Shown here: in pieces, positions 25,600-34,553 of the stretch
Layout of the letters: every line of letters starts with the position of its first letter
Numbering within the stretch: the stretch's first letter is position 1
NCBI RefSeq assembly: GCF_004349265.1
Contig: NZ_SMFL01000020.1
Coordinates: 27,960 to 91,959 of the forward strand
DNA from: Dyadobacter psychrotolerans
GTDB lineage: Bacteria > Bacteroidota > Bacteroidia > Cytophagales > Spirosomataceae
Reading direction: 5' to 3'
Length of the DNA: 64,000 nt
Notes under the pieces: generated by a model
What the model saw: only the letters and a program-made list of their open reading frames with translations
The model's database searches: none
What the model was told of the DNA's origin: nothing
Made by a program: the position numbers and the translations under genes

Positions 25600-27864
25600 A
25601 TGGAGGCACTTATTTTCGATAAATCAAGCATTAAAAAAGCTTCAAATAAATATATAAAGAAAACCTTTCCAGTTCTGGGAATGACCTGCGCAGCATGCGC
25701 GGTAAGTGTGGAAAGCATGCTTAAATCTGCCAAGGGAGTCCAGGACGCAGGCGTGAACTATGCAAATCAGACAGCTTGGGCTGAGTATGACGGTGAAACG
25801 GTTAAACCCGTTGACTTGCAAAGCCTAATCCGTTCTGTGGGCTATGATTTGATTGTTGATTCCGAGGATCCGCAGCAAGAGCAGCAAGATGCTCAGCTCA
25901 GGCACTATAAGGAGTTAAAAAAACGTACATTCTGGGCTGCCCTCCTTTCTTTCCCAATTGTCATAATTGGAATGTTTTTCATGGACACAATGCCTTACGG
26001 GAATTGGATCATGATGGCATTGTCAGCGCCCATTGTATTTTACCTAGGACGCAGCTTTTTTATTAATGCCTTTAAACAGGCTAAATATGGTAAAGCGAAC
26101 ATGGATACGCTCGTTGCTTTAAGTACCGGGATTGCATTTGTGTTTAGTGCATTTAACACCATCTATCCTGAGTTCTGGCATAACAGAGGTTTGCATGCTC
26201 ACGTATACTATGAGGCGGCAGCTGTGGTCATTGCATTTATTTCTTTGGGAAAATTGTTGGAAGAAAAAGCCAAGTCCAATACTTCATCTGCAATCAAAAA
26301 GTTAATCGGCCTGCAGCCTAAAACTGTTAGGGCTATCGTCAATGGTATAGAGCAGGAAATACCGATATCGGCAGTAAAAGTCAATGATATCTTATTAGTC
26401 AGACCTGGTGAAAAAATCCCGGTTGATGGCCTTGTAACAGATGGAAGATCATTTGTGGATGAGAGCATGATTAGCGGGGAGCCTGTGCCTATAGAAAAAA
26501 GTCAGGGAGAACAAGTCTTTGCCGGGACAATCAATCAGAAGGGTAGCTTTCAATTTAAAGCCCAAAAAGTAGGAGGTGATACGATCCTTGCCCAGATCAT
26601 CAAGATGGTGCAAGAAGCCCAGGGAAGTAAAGCGCCTGTTCAAAAGCTTGTGGACAAGATTGCCGGTATTTTCGTGCCAGTCGTGATCGGTATCGCTGCG
26701 CTGACATTTTTGATCTGGATGCTGGTTGGATCAGAAAACGCTTTTACACACGCACTACTCACTTCTGTAACGGTGCTGGTCATCGCTTGCCCTTGCGCAC
26801 TCGGGCTTGCCACCCCTACCGCAATCATGGTAGGTATTGGGAAAGGCGCAGAAAATAACATCCTGATTAAAGATGCTGAAAGCCTTGAATTAGGCCATAA
26901 AGTAAATGCGGTTATCCTGGATAAAACAGGTACGATTACTGAGGGTAAACCCGTTGTAACGGACATTTCCTGGACTGCAAACAGTGGTGATCCAAGTTTA
27001 TACAAGCAAATCCTGCATGCTATGGAAGCTCAATCTGAGCACCCGTTGGCAGAAGCGGTGGTAGCAAGTCTCAAAGATGAAAATGCCAAGGCTCTGCGTC
27101 TGGATAAATTTGAAAGTATAACCGGTTTGGGAGTAAGCTCATCTTATCAGGGAAACCAATACTTTATCGGCAACCACAAACTGATGGAGCTGAATAATAT
27201 CAGCATAAACAATCAGCTTTCCCTTGAAGCAGAAGGATGGCAGCAGCAGGCCAAAACAGTGATTTTCTTCGCAGACTCCCGACACGTTATGGCAATCATT
27301 GCCATAGCCGATAAAATCAAACTTACTTCCCGCCAGGCCATTGAAACGCTAAAAAACCGGGGTATCCAGGTTTATATGCTCACCGGTGACAATAAACAAA
27401 CCGCAGCTGCGGTAGCAGAGCAAGTAGGTTTGAAACACTATAAAGCAGATGTGATGCCTTCGCAGAAAGCAGAATTCGTAAAACAGCTGCAAGCAGAAGG
27501 AAAAATTGTAGCTATGGTTGGCGACGGGATCAATGATAGTCATGCCTTGGCGCAGGCAGATGTTAGCATTGCGATGGGTAAAGGATCAGAGATTGCTATG
27601 GACGTAGCAAAAATGACGTTAATCACTTCTGATTTGAACATGGTACCCAAAGCATTAAAGCTTTCTGCTAAAACAGTCAAAACTATAAAGCAAAACCTTT
27701 TCTGGGCTTTTATCTACAACCTGATCGGTATACCTCTTGCAGCAGGGCTGTTATACCCCGTTAACGGGTTTTTACTAGACCCAATGATTGCAGGAGCAGC
27801 AATGGCGCTGAGCTCTGTTTCGGTTGTAAGCAATAGTTTGAGGTTAAAAACAGCAAAGATTTAG
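25600..27864 (+). CDS. copA: CopA-type (CPC) Cu(I)-exporting P1B-1 ATPase
   Basis: 754 residues. One N-terminal HMA domain with GMTCAAC (Cys 30 and 33), eight membrane segments, CPC motif (397-399), phosphorylation Asp 441 in DKTGTITEG, and an ATP-binding HP-type motif (SEHPLAEA). Hinge sequence is MVGDGINDSHAL. This is the classic Cu(I) exporter moving cytosolic copper to the periplasm. Starting at 25600 gives a short leader before the HMA domain. The next gene encodes a stand-alone HMA protein that could deliver copper to it. Confidence 0.94.
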   Translation: MEALIFDKSSIKKASNKYIKKTFPVLGMTCAACAVSVESMLKSAKGVQDAGVNYANQTAWAEYDGETVKPVDLQSLIRSVGYDLIVDSEDPQQEQQDAQLRHYKELKKRTFWAALLSFPIVIIGMFFMDTMPYGNWIMMALSAPIVFYLGRSFFINAFKQAKYGKANMDTLVALSTGIAFVFSAFNTIYPEFWHNRGLHAHVYYEAAAVVIAFISLGKLLEEKAKSNTSSAIKKLIGLQPKTVRAIVNGIEQEIPISAVKVNDILLVRPGEKIPVDGLVTDGRSFVDESMISGEPVPIEKSQGEQVFAGTINQKGSFQFKAQKVGGDTILAQIIKMVQEAQGSKAPVQKLVDKIAGIFVPVVIGIAALTFLIWMLVGSENAFTHALLTSVTVLVIACPCALGLATPTAIMVGIGKGAENNILIKDAESLELGHKVNAVILDKTGTITEGKPVVTDISWTANSGDPSLYKQILHAMEAQSEHPLAEAVVASLKDENAKALRLDKFESITGLGVSSSYQGNQYFIGNHKLMELNNISINNQLSLEAEGWQQQAKTVIFFADSRHVMAIIAIADKIKLTSRQAIETLKNRGIQVYMLTGDNKQTAAAVAEQVGLKHYKADVMPSQKAEFVKQLQAEGKIVAMVGDGINDSHALAQADVSIAMGKGSEIAMDVAKMTLITSDLNMVPKALKLSAKTVKTIKQNLFWAFIYNLIGIPLAAGLLYPVNGFLLDPMIAGAAMALSSVSVVSNSLRLKTAKI

Positions 27865-27919
27865 TATCAATAAACAAGTTTGAGCGTAGAATTACACATA
27901 ATTTTAAATAAACAAATCA

Positions 27920-28129
27920 ATGGAAACTCTAAAATTTAAAACCAATATTAAATGCGGTGGATGTGTGGCACAAGTTACACCTGGCTTAAACGAAAGCGCA
28001 GGGACGGGTAACTGGGAAGTGGATATTAATAATCCAGAAAAGATTTTAACGGTAACTGTCGACGGAAATGAGGACAATATCATCTCCGCAGTAAAAGGGG
28101 CGGGCTTTGCCATCGAGAAGGTTAATTAG
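27920..28129 (+). CDS. Small HMA-domain metal-binding protein (copper chaperone-like)
   Basis: 69 residues comprising a single HMA fold, with the metal site in KCGGCVAQV (Cys 13 and 16) at the usual place after the first beta strand. No signal peptide, so cytosolic. It lacks the MxCxxC methionine (NIKCGGC), a variant common in Bacteroidota HMA proteins. It lies 55 bp after copA, and a terminator follows, so copA plus this gene probably form a unit in which it delivers Cu(I) to CopA. Confidence 0.88.
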   Translation: METLKFKTNIKCGGCVAQVTPGLNESAGTGNWEVDINNPEKILTVTVDGNEDNIISAVKGAGFAIEKVN

Positions 28130-28144
28130 GGTTCTTTTTTAGGG

Positions 28145-28176
28145 TGCCATCATTGTGCTAATGGCATAGTTTTTTA
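28145..28176 (+). terminator. Hairpin terminator after the copA-HMA pair
   Basis: TGCCAT (28145-28150) pairs with ATGGCA (28161-28166), possibly extended with a bulge. A run of T residues follows at 28170-28175. It lies 15 bp after the HMA stop codon. Confidence 0.65.
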
Positions 28177-28178
28177 AG

Positions 28179-28207
28179 ATAATTTGTCTGATTATCAGGC
28201 AAATTAT
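28179..28207. promoter_or_regulatory. 29-bp imperfect palindrome upstream of a DUF305 gene
   Basis: The arms ATAATTTG and CAAATTAT, with inner pairs CTGAT and ATCAG, are centred on 28193 with a single unpaired position per arm. It lies 22 bp before the likely start codon of the DUF305 gene at 28229, where an operator would sit. It could bind a dimeric regulator, but no cognate protein is evident nearby. Confidence 0.45.
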
Positions 28208-28228
28208 TCTTTTATTAAACGACAACCC

Positions 28229-28852
28229 ATGAAGACAATCTTCAAAATGTTAGGACTTGCGGTAGTAATGGCTTTGGCCACAGCATGTTCTGACGATAAT
28301 GACGATGATAAAATCACAATTCAGGCGCACGATCAAAACCAGATGATGACGGTGATGCATGATATGATGGCCGAAATGGAAACGATGAAAGTAACCCAGG
28401 ATCCCGACATTGACTATGCTACTATGATGAAAATGCATCATATGGGTGCAATAGAGATGGCTGAATTAGAGTTAAAATCTGGAAGCAACAGTGAAATGAA
28501 AGCTATGGCGCAAGCCATAATTGATGCTCAGCAAAAGGAGATTGCTACCCTAGACTCATTTCTTGCCAGCGCTACGCCTACAACAATGAATATGGAGTTC
28601 CATATGAAAATGATGGAAGGAATGGAGCGTATGGAAAAACAGTCAGATCTTCAGATCATCAATGGCAGCATAGACCAGGATTTTGCCACATTAATGATTG
28701 GGCATCATCAAAGTGCCACGGAAATGGCTCAAATGCAATTATTAATGGGTAAAAGTGCTCAGCTGAAAACCTTATCAACGATGATTATTGAGGAACAAAA
28801 CAAGGAAATTGCAGCGTTCCAGGCATTTTTACTAGCGAACAGAAGTAAATAA
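28229..28852 (+). CDS. DUF305 lipoprotein (third copy)
   Basis: 207 residues from the ATG at 28229, which gives a proper lipoprotein signal (LAVVMALATACSDD). An upstream in-frame ATG at 28184 would start inside the palindrome and lacks a signal shape. Two DUF305 units are visible: DIDYATMMKMHHMGAIEMA and DQDFATLMIGHHQSATEMA. The first has HHM in place of HHQ. The layout matches the protein at 5196, so the two are probably duplicates that once flanked the copper module. Likely surface copper binding, inferred from family context. Confidence 0.86.
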   Translation: MKTIFKMLGLAVVMALATACSDDNDDDKITIQAHDQNQMMTVMHDMMAEMETMKVTQDPDIDYATMMKMHHMGAIEMAELELKSGSNSEMKAMAQAIIDAQQKEIATLDSFLASATPTTMNMEFHMKMMEGMERMEKQSDLQIINGSIDQDFATLMIGHHQSATEMAQMQLLMGKSAQLKTLSTMIIEEQNKEIAAFQAFLLANRSK

Positions 28853-28882
28853 TTTTTCATATAAAAATAAAAAAAATACCTT

Positions 28883-29227
28883 ATGGCACATCAACAATTC
28901 AAAGACTGTATTGATGCCTGTGTGGCATGTGCAGTAGCTTGCAGCCACTGTGCAACAGAGTGCTTAAAAGAAGAACATGTAGCCCATATGGCCAAATGTA
29001 TCCAGCTTGATCTGGAATGTGCTGCTATTTGCCGCAGCGCGGCAGAAGTAATGAGTTTGGGAAGTAGTTTCAGTGCACACCTATGCAGGGTTTGTGCAGA
29101 CGTTTGTAAAGCATGTGCCGAAGAATGCGAAAAGCACGCTGAAATGGGTATGGATCACTGCCGGCAATGTGCAGAAGCTTGCCGACGGTGCGCTGAAGCG
29201 TGTGAGGAGATGGCCACACCGGTGTAA
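28883..29227 (+). CDS. csp: Csp-like four-helix-bundle Cys-rich copper-storage protein
   Basis: 114 residues with no signal peptide, so cytosolic as in Csp3. Cys residues are spaced along four amphipathic helices in the pattern CxxxC or CxxC (CIDACVACAVACSHCATEC, KCIQLDLECAAIC, LCRVCADVCKACAEEC, HCRQCAEACRRCAEAC). Such proteins bind many Cu(I) ions inside the bundle and so buffer cytosolic copper. The length and absence of Trp fit the family. A terminator directly follows (29253-29287). Confidence 0.9.
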   Translation: MAHQQFKDCIDACVACAVACSHCATECLKEEHVAHMAKCIQLDLECAAICRSAAEVMSLGSSFSAHLCRVCADVCKACAEECEKHAEMGMDHCRQCAEACRRCAEACEEMATPV

Positions 29228-29252
29228 GGAAGATATTTTATCGAAAAAGTAT

Positions 29253-29287
29253 AACGGATAATCAGTAATGGTTATCCGTTTTTATTT
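29253..29287 (+). terminator. Terminator after csp
   Basis: AACGGATAA (29253-29261) pairs with TTATCCGTT (29272-29280), and TTTATTTT follows directly. A good Rho-independent terminator 26 bp after the csp stop codon. Confidence 0.85.
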
Positions 29288-29401
29288 TGGATGATACGGC
29301 AATTTGGTTGGATTCCGATCATATTAAAAACTGATCCTTGTCATGTTTATATACTGTATTTTGAGGTAGATTTGTTGAAATCGTAAATATCTGATAATCA
29401 A

Positions 29402-29863
29402 ATGAAAACGCAACAATTTATTCTTTTTTTAGCATTTCTTCTTTTTTTAGCTGGAAATGGCTCTTATGCACAAAATTACAAAATGCCAGTACCTTCTATT
29501 GATGCAACTGGAAAGATTACTGATGCAAAAGGAAAACACATTGGCTGGGTTACCAGTGATGGGATAATCAAAGATGCAGCAGGAGTAAAAATCGCCCACA
29601 TCGACGATGCCGGGAATGCAATCGATGCCATAACAGGAAAAACCTCGGGCAAAGCCGCAAAAAACGGCACTTACCTTTATCATGTAAAAAGCGGGGCCAT
29701 TGACAGCTTAACAGTATCTATCCCTATGAATGGGATATGCGAAGTCAAAGATACAAGTGGAAAAACCGTGCTTTTGGTTCATGAAAATTATAAGCAGTAT
29801 GGAGCCTGCGCGATGCATTGTCTTCAGATGAAAAGCGCGCACAAAGATATGAAGATGAAATGA
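29402..29863 (+). CDS. Secreted beta-flower-like repeat protein
   Basis: 153 residues with signal peptide (LFLAFLLFLAGNGSYAQ). Glycine-turn repeats follow (GKITDAKGKHIGWV, DGIIKDAAGVKIAHI, GICEVKDTSGKTVLLV). The end is YGACAMHCLQMKSAHKDMKMK, a Cys/Met/His cluster that may bind metal. It corresponds to the N-terminal part of the protein at 11301 without the HMBD tail. A decayed paralogue lies at 31321-31521. Followed by a strong terminator. Confidence 0.72.
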   Translation: MKTQQFILFLAFLLFLAGNGSYAQNYKMPVPSIDATGKITDAKGKHIGWVTSDGIIKDAAGVKIAHIDDAGNAIDAITGKTSGKAAKNGTYLYHVKSGAIDSLTVSIPMNGICEVKDTSGKTVLLVHENYKQYGACAMHCLQMKSAHKDMKMK

Positions 29864-29915
29864 TTGAAAGTTTGTGATATTTGCCACACCCACATTCAGG
29901 TCAGGGATCAGTTTA

Positions 29916-29956
29916 TTAATATGTTAATTGTCTGATAATTAACATATTAACATTTT
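29916..29956 (+). terminator. Strong AT-rich hairpin terminator
   Basis: TTAATATGTTAATT (29916-29929) and AATTAACATATTAA (29937-29950) are perfect 14-bp arms with a 7-nt loop, followed by CATTTTTCCC. It lies about 50 bp after the beta-flower gene stop. Confidence 0.7.
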
Positions 29957-30039
29957 TCCCGTGAATGGATCGTGTAATAATTAAACTAAAAAAATGTGTT
30001 AAATATCATGCAGCATAATAACCAGAATTTTGCAAAGGA

Positions 30040-30058
30040 TATTGGACTTAGTCCAATA
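30040..30058. promoter_or_regulatory. Perfect 19-bp palindrome in intergenic region
   Basis: TATTGGACT and AGTCCAATA flank a single T. The position is about 140 bp before a decayed SHOCT-like gene. It has the size of a regulator operator, but no regulator gene is nearby. Confidence 0.35.
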
Positions 30059-30198
30059 GTTTAGACAATATGTGATATATACAACCTTTAAACAGGCTTT
30101 TGCAATATTTTTAAAAACAAGCGCACCGATCTTTAACCCATAGTAAATCTAATCATAGTTGCAAAGAAACCTTAGAAGAGAGTTTAAAAACTAAAAAA

Positions 30199-30363
30199 AT
30201 GGAAATAGATAATGGTTTCAATTTTTGGAGCAATGCATTTCATGATTTGTGTGGATAGTACTTTTTTCTGGGAGTTTTTGCAGCTCCATACATTATCCCG
30301 GTCAGCAAAGTAAGAAAGATTTCCCCTTGATATTTTGAGGAAGCGATTCGGATAAACTTATAA
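30199..30363 (+). pseudogene. Decayed SHOCT-type membrane protein
   Basis: Read in one frame from the ATG at 30199, the product is related to the intact SHOCT protein at 36772: FFLGVFAAPYIIPVSKVRK corresponds to FWIFATPYNIPGQRKKK there. In-frame stops TAG and TGA interrupt it, and the C-terminal helix is lost. Clearly a broken duplicate. Confidence 0.7.
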
Positions 30364-30367
30364 ATAG

Positions 30368-30564
30368 ATGCAAAAACTAACAATGTTATTTTTAGCCTTT
30401 ACTTTCAGTTTAGGCGTAATTGCACAGAATCTGGGAATGGTCATGATAATTTAAACAATAATTCTTCCTACTCAATAACAGAAATCCTTTTGGGAGTAAT
30501 TTTAATTGTAGTAGTCATCGCATTGGTGATGCGAAGTTTTAATAGTTCCAGAATTGGAAAATAA
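30368..30564 (+). pseudogene. Small signal-peptide/TM protein with frameshift
   Basis: From the ATG at 30368 a signal peptide is encoded (TMLFLAFTFSLGVIAQ) and the frame then soon stops. In the -1 frame the sequence continues as ESGNGHDNLNNNSSYSITE, then a membrane segment (ILLGVILIVVVIALVM) and ends RSFNSSRIGK at 30564. A single indel near 30427 would join them into one ~65-residue protein. The family is not recognised. It may be a functional gene if the indel is a sequencing error. Confidence 0.5.
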
Positions 30565-30650
30565 TTGTCGAGTTGTCAAAGAAATAGTAAAATAATTTAT
30601 TTAAACAGGCAACCATTTACAAAACTATGGAAGCCACAACTTATAAAAAG

Positions 30651-31010
30651 ATGAAAAATTTACTGATGTTAATTATAGCTCTTGCTTTAAGTACCACAGC
30701 ATTCTCCCAGGCGAAAATGGGCGAAAAAATGAAAATGAATCACAAAATGGACATGAAGAAAGACCACATAATGATGAAGGATGGGCGAATGAAGATGATG
30801 AAAAATGGCGAAGAAATTCCTATGGATAAAGAAATGACAATGCAAAATGGTACGAAGGTGATGGCGGACGGGATGTATACAAACAAAGATGGTGCAACAA
30901 TGACAATGAAGAATGGTGATATGATGGACATGGAAGGAATGATAAGCAAGATGCCATTGAAGGGAAAATCAACCAGGAAAGGTAGAATGGGCAAAATGAA
31001 GATGCAGTAA
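30651..31010 (+). CDS. Secreted Met-rich DUF6799-type protein
   Basis: 119 residues from the ATG at 30651 (signal LLMLIIALALSTTAFSQ). The mature part has repeats such as MKDGRMKMMKNGEEI, MTMQNGTKVMADG and MTMKNGDMMDMEG and a basic Met tail. It is a paralogue of the protein at 7971, with the same MKxG repeats. Periplasmic copper or silver buffering is likely, inferred from composition. A stretch in the following gap (around 31155) resembles the first dozen residues of the HMA protein at 27920 and may be a further remnant. Confidence 0.75.
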   Translation: MKNLLMLIIALALSTTAFSQAKMGEKMKMNHKMDMKKDHIMMKDGRMKMMKNGEEIPMDKEMTMQNGTKVMADGMYTNKDGATMTMKNGDMMDMEGMISKMPLKGKSTRKGRMGKMKMQ

Positions 31011-31320
31011 TAGAAGAGTTGGAGCAAGGTTCCGTTATAAGTTTACGGTGTCAAAAAATAAAAATGGATAAAGGTGTGCCCATAGCATTTTGAAGGAATA
31101 CCATTGAAAGAGATCATAATCTTAAGAACATGCTTATTGATAAGCAAAAGCAAAATGGAAGCACCAAAATTTAAATTAAGAATACAATACTGATGATACC
31201 TTTTCAATTAGTACGGTTATGTTTGCCCATGATGACAAAACGGATATAACATAAAGTTGGACGAAGAGAAACACGAGATAGACGTCAAGAAATACCATGT
31301 AATGATGACCAAATGAGGAT

Positions 31321-31521
31321 GGAAAAAATGGTATATACCTTTAACATCTCAAATGCGGAGCTACTTATAGCTTAACTGTTTCTACTCCAATGAATGGAAC
31401 TTGTGAAGTCAAAGATAAAAATGGAAAATAGTTCCTCAGGTCCATGGGAACTACAAACAGTATGGTGCCTGCGCGTTGTCTTCAAATGAAAAATGAACAT
31501 AATGATATGGAAATGAATTGA
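31321..31521 (+). pseudogene. Decayed beta-flower-like gene (paralogue of 29402)
   Basis: The DNA aligns with the 3' half of the gene at 29402: TCCAATGAATGGAACTTGTGAAG and the CAGTATGGTGCCTGCGCG region match closely, as does the end (AATGATATGGAAATGAATTGA). There is an in-frame TAG and a small deletion at the ...CATTGTCTTCAG position. The start and the 5' half are missing. Confidence 0.75.
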
Positions 31522-31615
31522 CACCAAGTGAGTAATTAAGTGAAAGGTATCGTATACAATGCAAATTTAATTTTTCGAAACTCATAGTATTTTAAAACAG
31601 ATAAAAATCATCATT

Positions 31616-32491
31616 ATGGAAACATCAATTTCAATAAGCCGTATTTCTTTTGGTACAGGTTGTAGACTATTTATAAAGAGTAAAAGCACAGGTTTATCAT
31701 CAATGGTGGGCTTCATCATTATTTTATTTGCGTCTGCTTCCATCATTGGCTGTAATGGTAGCAATACTAATAATAATGTAAAAACAGACTCTACTGTACA
31801 ATCTGAAGTGCAAAGGAATGAGGATGGCACTGAAAGAATTTATCAGGGAATGGAAATGATTAAATCCGGCAACGAACTGGTTAACAAAGGGGAAAAAGCC
31901 AATGATAAGTCAATGATAGATAATGGGATGGCTGAAATGGATAAGGGAATGCAAATGGTAAAAGCCGGACAAAGTACCATGAATAGGCCTGAACATGAAA
32001 ATGAAGATATGGATGATAAAATGGCAATGGGTGATAGCATAAAAAAGACAGCAGGAAAAGATATGGATATGAGTGATAACGGAATGAATATGATTCATCA
32101 GGGATTAGACGTAGCTAAGTCTGGCAAAATGATTACCCAGCATGCACTAAAAAACAAGGATAAGCCGATGATGCAAACCGGCATGAGTATGATGGATAAA
32201 GGTATGGCGATGATTACCATGGGTAAAGAAATGATGGGAAAAGACAGCAACGTTATGGCCGATAAACCCATGTCTGATGATATGGATATGATGGATAAAG
32301 GCATGGATATGATGGATATGGGCAAAGGTATGACCAGCAAAGCTATGGGACCAGCAGATAAGCCCATGATGGATGATGATATGGATAAGGGTATGGATAT
32401 GATGGACAAGGGCATGGACATGATGGGAATGGGCGCAGATAAAATGAAAAAAGACAAAAAACCAATGCCTATGAAGGATGATGATATGTAA
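31616..32491 (+). CDS. Met/Asp-rich lipoprotein-like helical protein
   Basis: 291 residues. The N-terminus has a hydrophobic stretch ending in a lipobox-like SIIGCNGS (about residues 30-48). A start at the internal ATG 31703 would also give a lipoprotein. The remainder is made of Met-rich helical repeats (GMEMIKSGNELVNKGEK, GMAEMDKGMQMVKAGQ, GMDMMDKGMDMMGMG) ending in a Lys/Met/Asp tail. Met density is among the highest in the window. It lies 29 bp before the redox module and shares its helical repeat style (xxGxxLxxxGxxxL) with the N-terminal domain of the next protein. Presumed Cu(I)/Ag(I) binder on the periplasmic side, partner of the module. Function is inferred. Confidence 0.7.
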   Translation: METSISISRISFGTGCRLFIKSKSTGLSSMVGFIIILFASASIIGCNGSNTNNNVKTDSTVQSEVQRNEDGTERIYQGMEMIKSGNELVNKGEKANDKSMIDNGMAEMDKGMQMVKAGQSTMNRPEHENEDMDDKMAMGDSIKKTAGKDMDMSDNGMNMIHQGLDVAKSGKMITQHALKNKDKPMMQTGMSMMDKGMAMITMGKEMMGKDSNVMADKPMSDDMDMMDKGMDMMDMGKGMTSKAMGPADKPMMDDDMDKGMDMMDKGMDMMGMGADKMKKDKKPMPMKDDDM

Positions 32492-32520
32492 TTTTAATAG
32501 ACGACCATAAATATTCTACG

Positions 32521-34530
32521 ATGAATTTGTTCCGTTGTATCATTTTTACTGCTCTTTTCTGCATAATTTTTACTGTTTTTGCATTTTCCGCTATTGCACA
32601 AACTGCTGATGAGCATGCAGGCCACCATCCCGACAAAGTAGCAGCAGATACTGCTGCTTCAATGAATAAGATGGCAAATGCAAAAGATGCCAGCGGTGCC
32701 ACGAAGGATATAGGTGCTGGTAAGAAAGCCAGTGGAATGGGGGCAGGCATGGGCGATATGATGAAGGATATGGGCAAGCCTACCAATAAGGAAATGTATC
32801 CTACACTGATGCAGGCAAATGAGCTCACCCCGGAAAAACGTATTGAAATAAACCAGTTAGCAAATAAGCAAATTACCGAAGGTAATGCTTTGCTGGATAT
32901 AGGTTTAAAACAACTTTCAGGTGCCACCCGGTTGCAGGATATGGAGGCTATCAAAGAAGCAAACCAACAGATGCACCGCGGACAAATGATGCTGGAAAGC
33001 GGCCTGGAAGGCCAGCGGGCATTAGCAGAAAGTATAGACCCACGCCTTACAGCTTTACAATGGTTTAACAGGGAAATGAACCTTAATGCCATCGAAAATG
33101 CAAAAAAGCACAGTTTTATGGGGCTTTCCTGGTTTCATTACATCACCATGTTTTTGCTCACCGCGTTTGCAGTAACGATGGTTTGGATGTATTTCCACAA
33201 AATGAAACGTGCCAATGCACTTGTTGAAAAATTATCGGGCAATCCAAAAGAGGATGTACCACCACCAGGTTCGGATAAATCAGGTGCAGCATCTGCCGCA
33301 GATAAACCGGGCACTATTCCGACTGCTTCCCCTGCTGATAAAGCCGGAGCACCACCTGCTGTAAATCCCGATAGTGCACCATCAAAACCAAATTCATGGA
33401 CAGGTACTTTGCTTGTTGCAGAAATTTTTTTAGAAACGCCCAATGTAAAAACTTTCCGCCTTACAGAACCAGGAGGTAAAAAAATCCCCTTTAATTTCCT
33501 GCCCGGCCAGTTCATTACAGTAACCATTAATCCAGCGGGTGTACCTGTAAAACGTTCGTATACGATTGCTTCCTCGCCCACACATACAGAATATTGCGAA
33601 ATAACGGTTAAGCACGAAGAGAAGGGAACGGTTTCGCATTATATGCACAACGAAGTTCATATTGGAGAATTAATGCAGTTTACCGGGCCCTCTGGCAAAT
33701 TCACTTTTACAGAAACACATGCAGACAGCGCTGTATTCATTGGTGGTGGCGTAGGATTAACGCCAATGATGAGTGCCGTCCGTTATTTGACAGACCGCTC
33801 CTGGAAAGGTGAAATTTATTTTTTCTTTACATGTAAGAATGAAAGCAGTATTATTTTTCGAGAAGAACTATTATACCTGCAAAAACGCTACTCTAATTTA
33901 CATGTGTTTTTTGTACTTAGCCAACAACAAGGCGAGGCCGGGGTTGACTTTATCCCCGGTCATATTACTAAAGAAATAATAACAGAACGAGTGCCGGATA
34001 TTATATCCCGTATGATTCACATTTGCGGGCCAAAACCCATGATGGATGCGGTAAAATTGATGATGGATGCGTTAAAAGTGCCTAAGGAAAATGTGATGGT
34101 AGAGGTATTTGCCGGCCCGCCACCAGCAGCTAAAACGCCGATACAACCAACTGGTGCTCCTGTAAAACCACCAGAGGGAAGTGAAGCAGCGCAGCCAGCT
34201 GCCACACCTGAAGAAGGAAAAGCTGCGGTGTCCCAGAATAAAGAACCTGCTTCACCTGAGCAAGATAAGGGTGGGGTGGTCACGTTTGTCAAATCAAATA
34301 AAACAGCAGTACTTACAGCGGATAAGTCGGTACTCGAAGCATCGGAAGAGGCCGGCGTTAACATCGATTATTCCTGCCGCGTTGGAACATGCGGTGTGTG
34401 CAAAATAAAGTTGATTTCAGGTATGGTGACCATGGCCGTAGAAGATGCATTGACAGAGGAGGATAAGGCGGAAAATATAATTTTGGCTTGTCAGGCAAAG
34501 GCAACCGAAGCTGTTTCAGTTGATGCTTAA
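32521..34530 (+). CDS. Membrane-anchored NAD(P)H:flavin / 2Fe-2S oxidoreductase with periplasmic helical domain
   Basis: 669 residues. Signal peptide (CIIFTVFAFSAIAQ), His/Met-rich and helical periplasmic segment (about 28-195), one TM helix (YITMFLLTAFAVTMVWMY, about 205-222) followed by KMKR, so the rest is cytosolic. A Pro/Ala linker leads to an FNR-like module: FAD motif RSYTIASSP (about 340-348), GGGVGLTPMMS (NAD(P)H site, about 410), and ICGPKPMMDA. A second Pro-rich linker leads to a plant-type 2Fe-2S domain with CRVGTCGVC and ILACQA. It passes electrons from NAD(P)H via flavin to the iron-sulfur centre, most simply to the cytochrome b encoded next (23 bp away). The fusion of a periplasmic Met-rich head to a cytosolic reductase is unusual. 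Confidence 0.82.
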   Translation: MNLFRCIIFTALFCIIFTVFAFSAIAQTADEHAGHHPDKVAADTAASMNKMANAKDASGATKDIGAGKKASGMGAGMGDMMKDMGKPTNKEMYPTLMQANELTPEKRIEINQLANKQITEGNALLDIGLKQLSGATRLQDMEAIKEANQQMHRGQMMLESGLEGQRALAESIDPRLTALQWFNREMNLNAIENAKKHSFMGLSWFHYITMFLLTAFAVTMVWMYFHKMKRANALVEKLSGNPKEDVPPPGSDKSGAASAADKPGTIPTASPADKAGAPPAVNPDSAPSKPNSWTGTLLVAEIFLETPNVKTFRLTEPGGKKIPFNFLPGQFITVTINPAGVPVKRSYTIASSPTHTEYCEITVKHEEKGTVSHYMHNEVHIGELMQFTGPSGKFTFTETHADSAVFIGGGVGLTPMMSAVRYLTDRSWKGEIYFFFTCKNESSIIFREELLYLQKRYSNLHVFFVLSQQQGEAGVDFIPGHITKEIITERVPDIISRMIHICGPKPMMDAVKLMMDALKVPKENVMVEVFAGPPPAAKTPIQPTGAPVKPPEGSEAAQPAATPEEGKAAVSQNKEPASPEQDKGGVVTFVKSNKTAVLTADKSVLEASEEAGVNIDYSCRVGTCGVCKIKLISGMVTMAVEDALTEEDKAENIILACQAKATEAVSVDA

Positions 34531-34553
34531 ATTTTTACGAAAGGAATACATAA

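Noticed and set aside
25600..27864. The CopA-type ATPase as a mercury or zinc pump
   Set aside because: CPC motif, GMTCAAC HMA domain and Cu neighbours fit P1B-1 copper pumps. Zn/Cd pumps (P1B-2) have other TM8 residues.
32098..33092. Minus-strand frames opposite the Met-rich lipoprotein and the reductase
   Set aside because: Low-complexity mirror of Met/Asp-rich coding DNA. The plus-strand genes have signal peptides and known domains.
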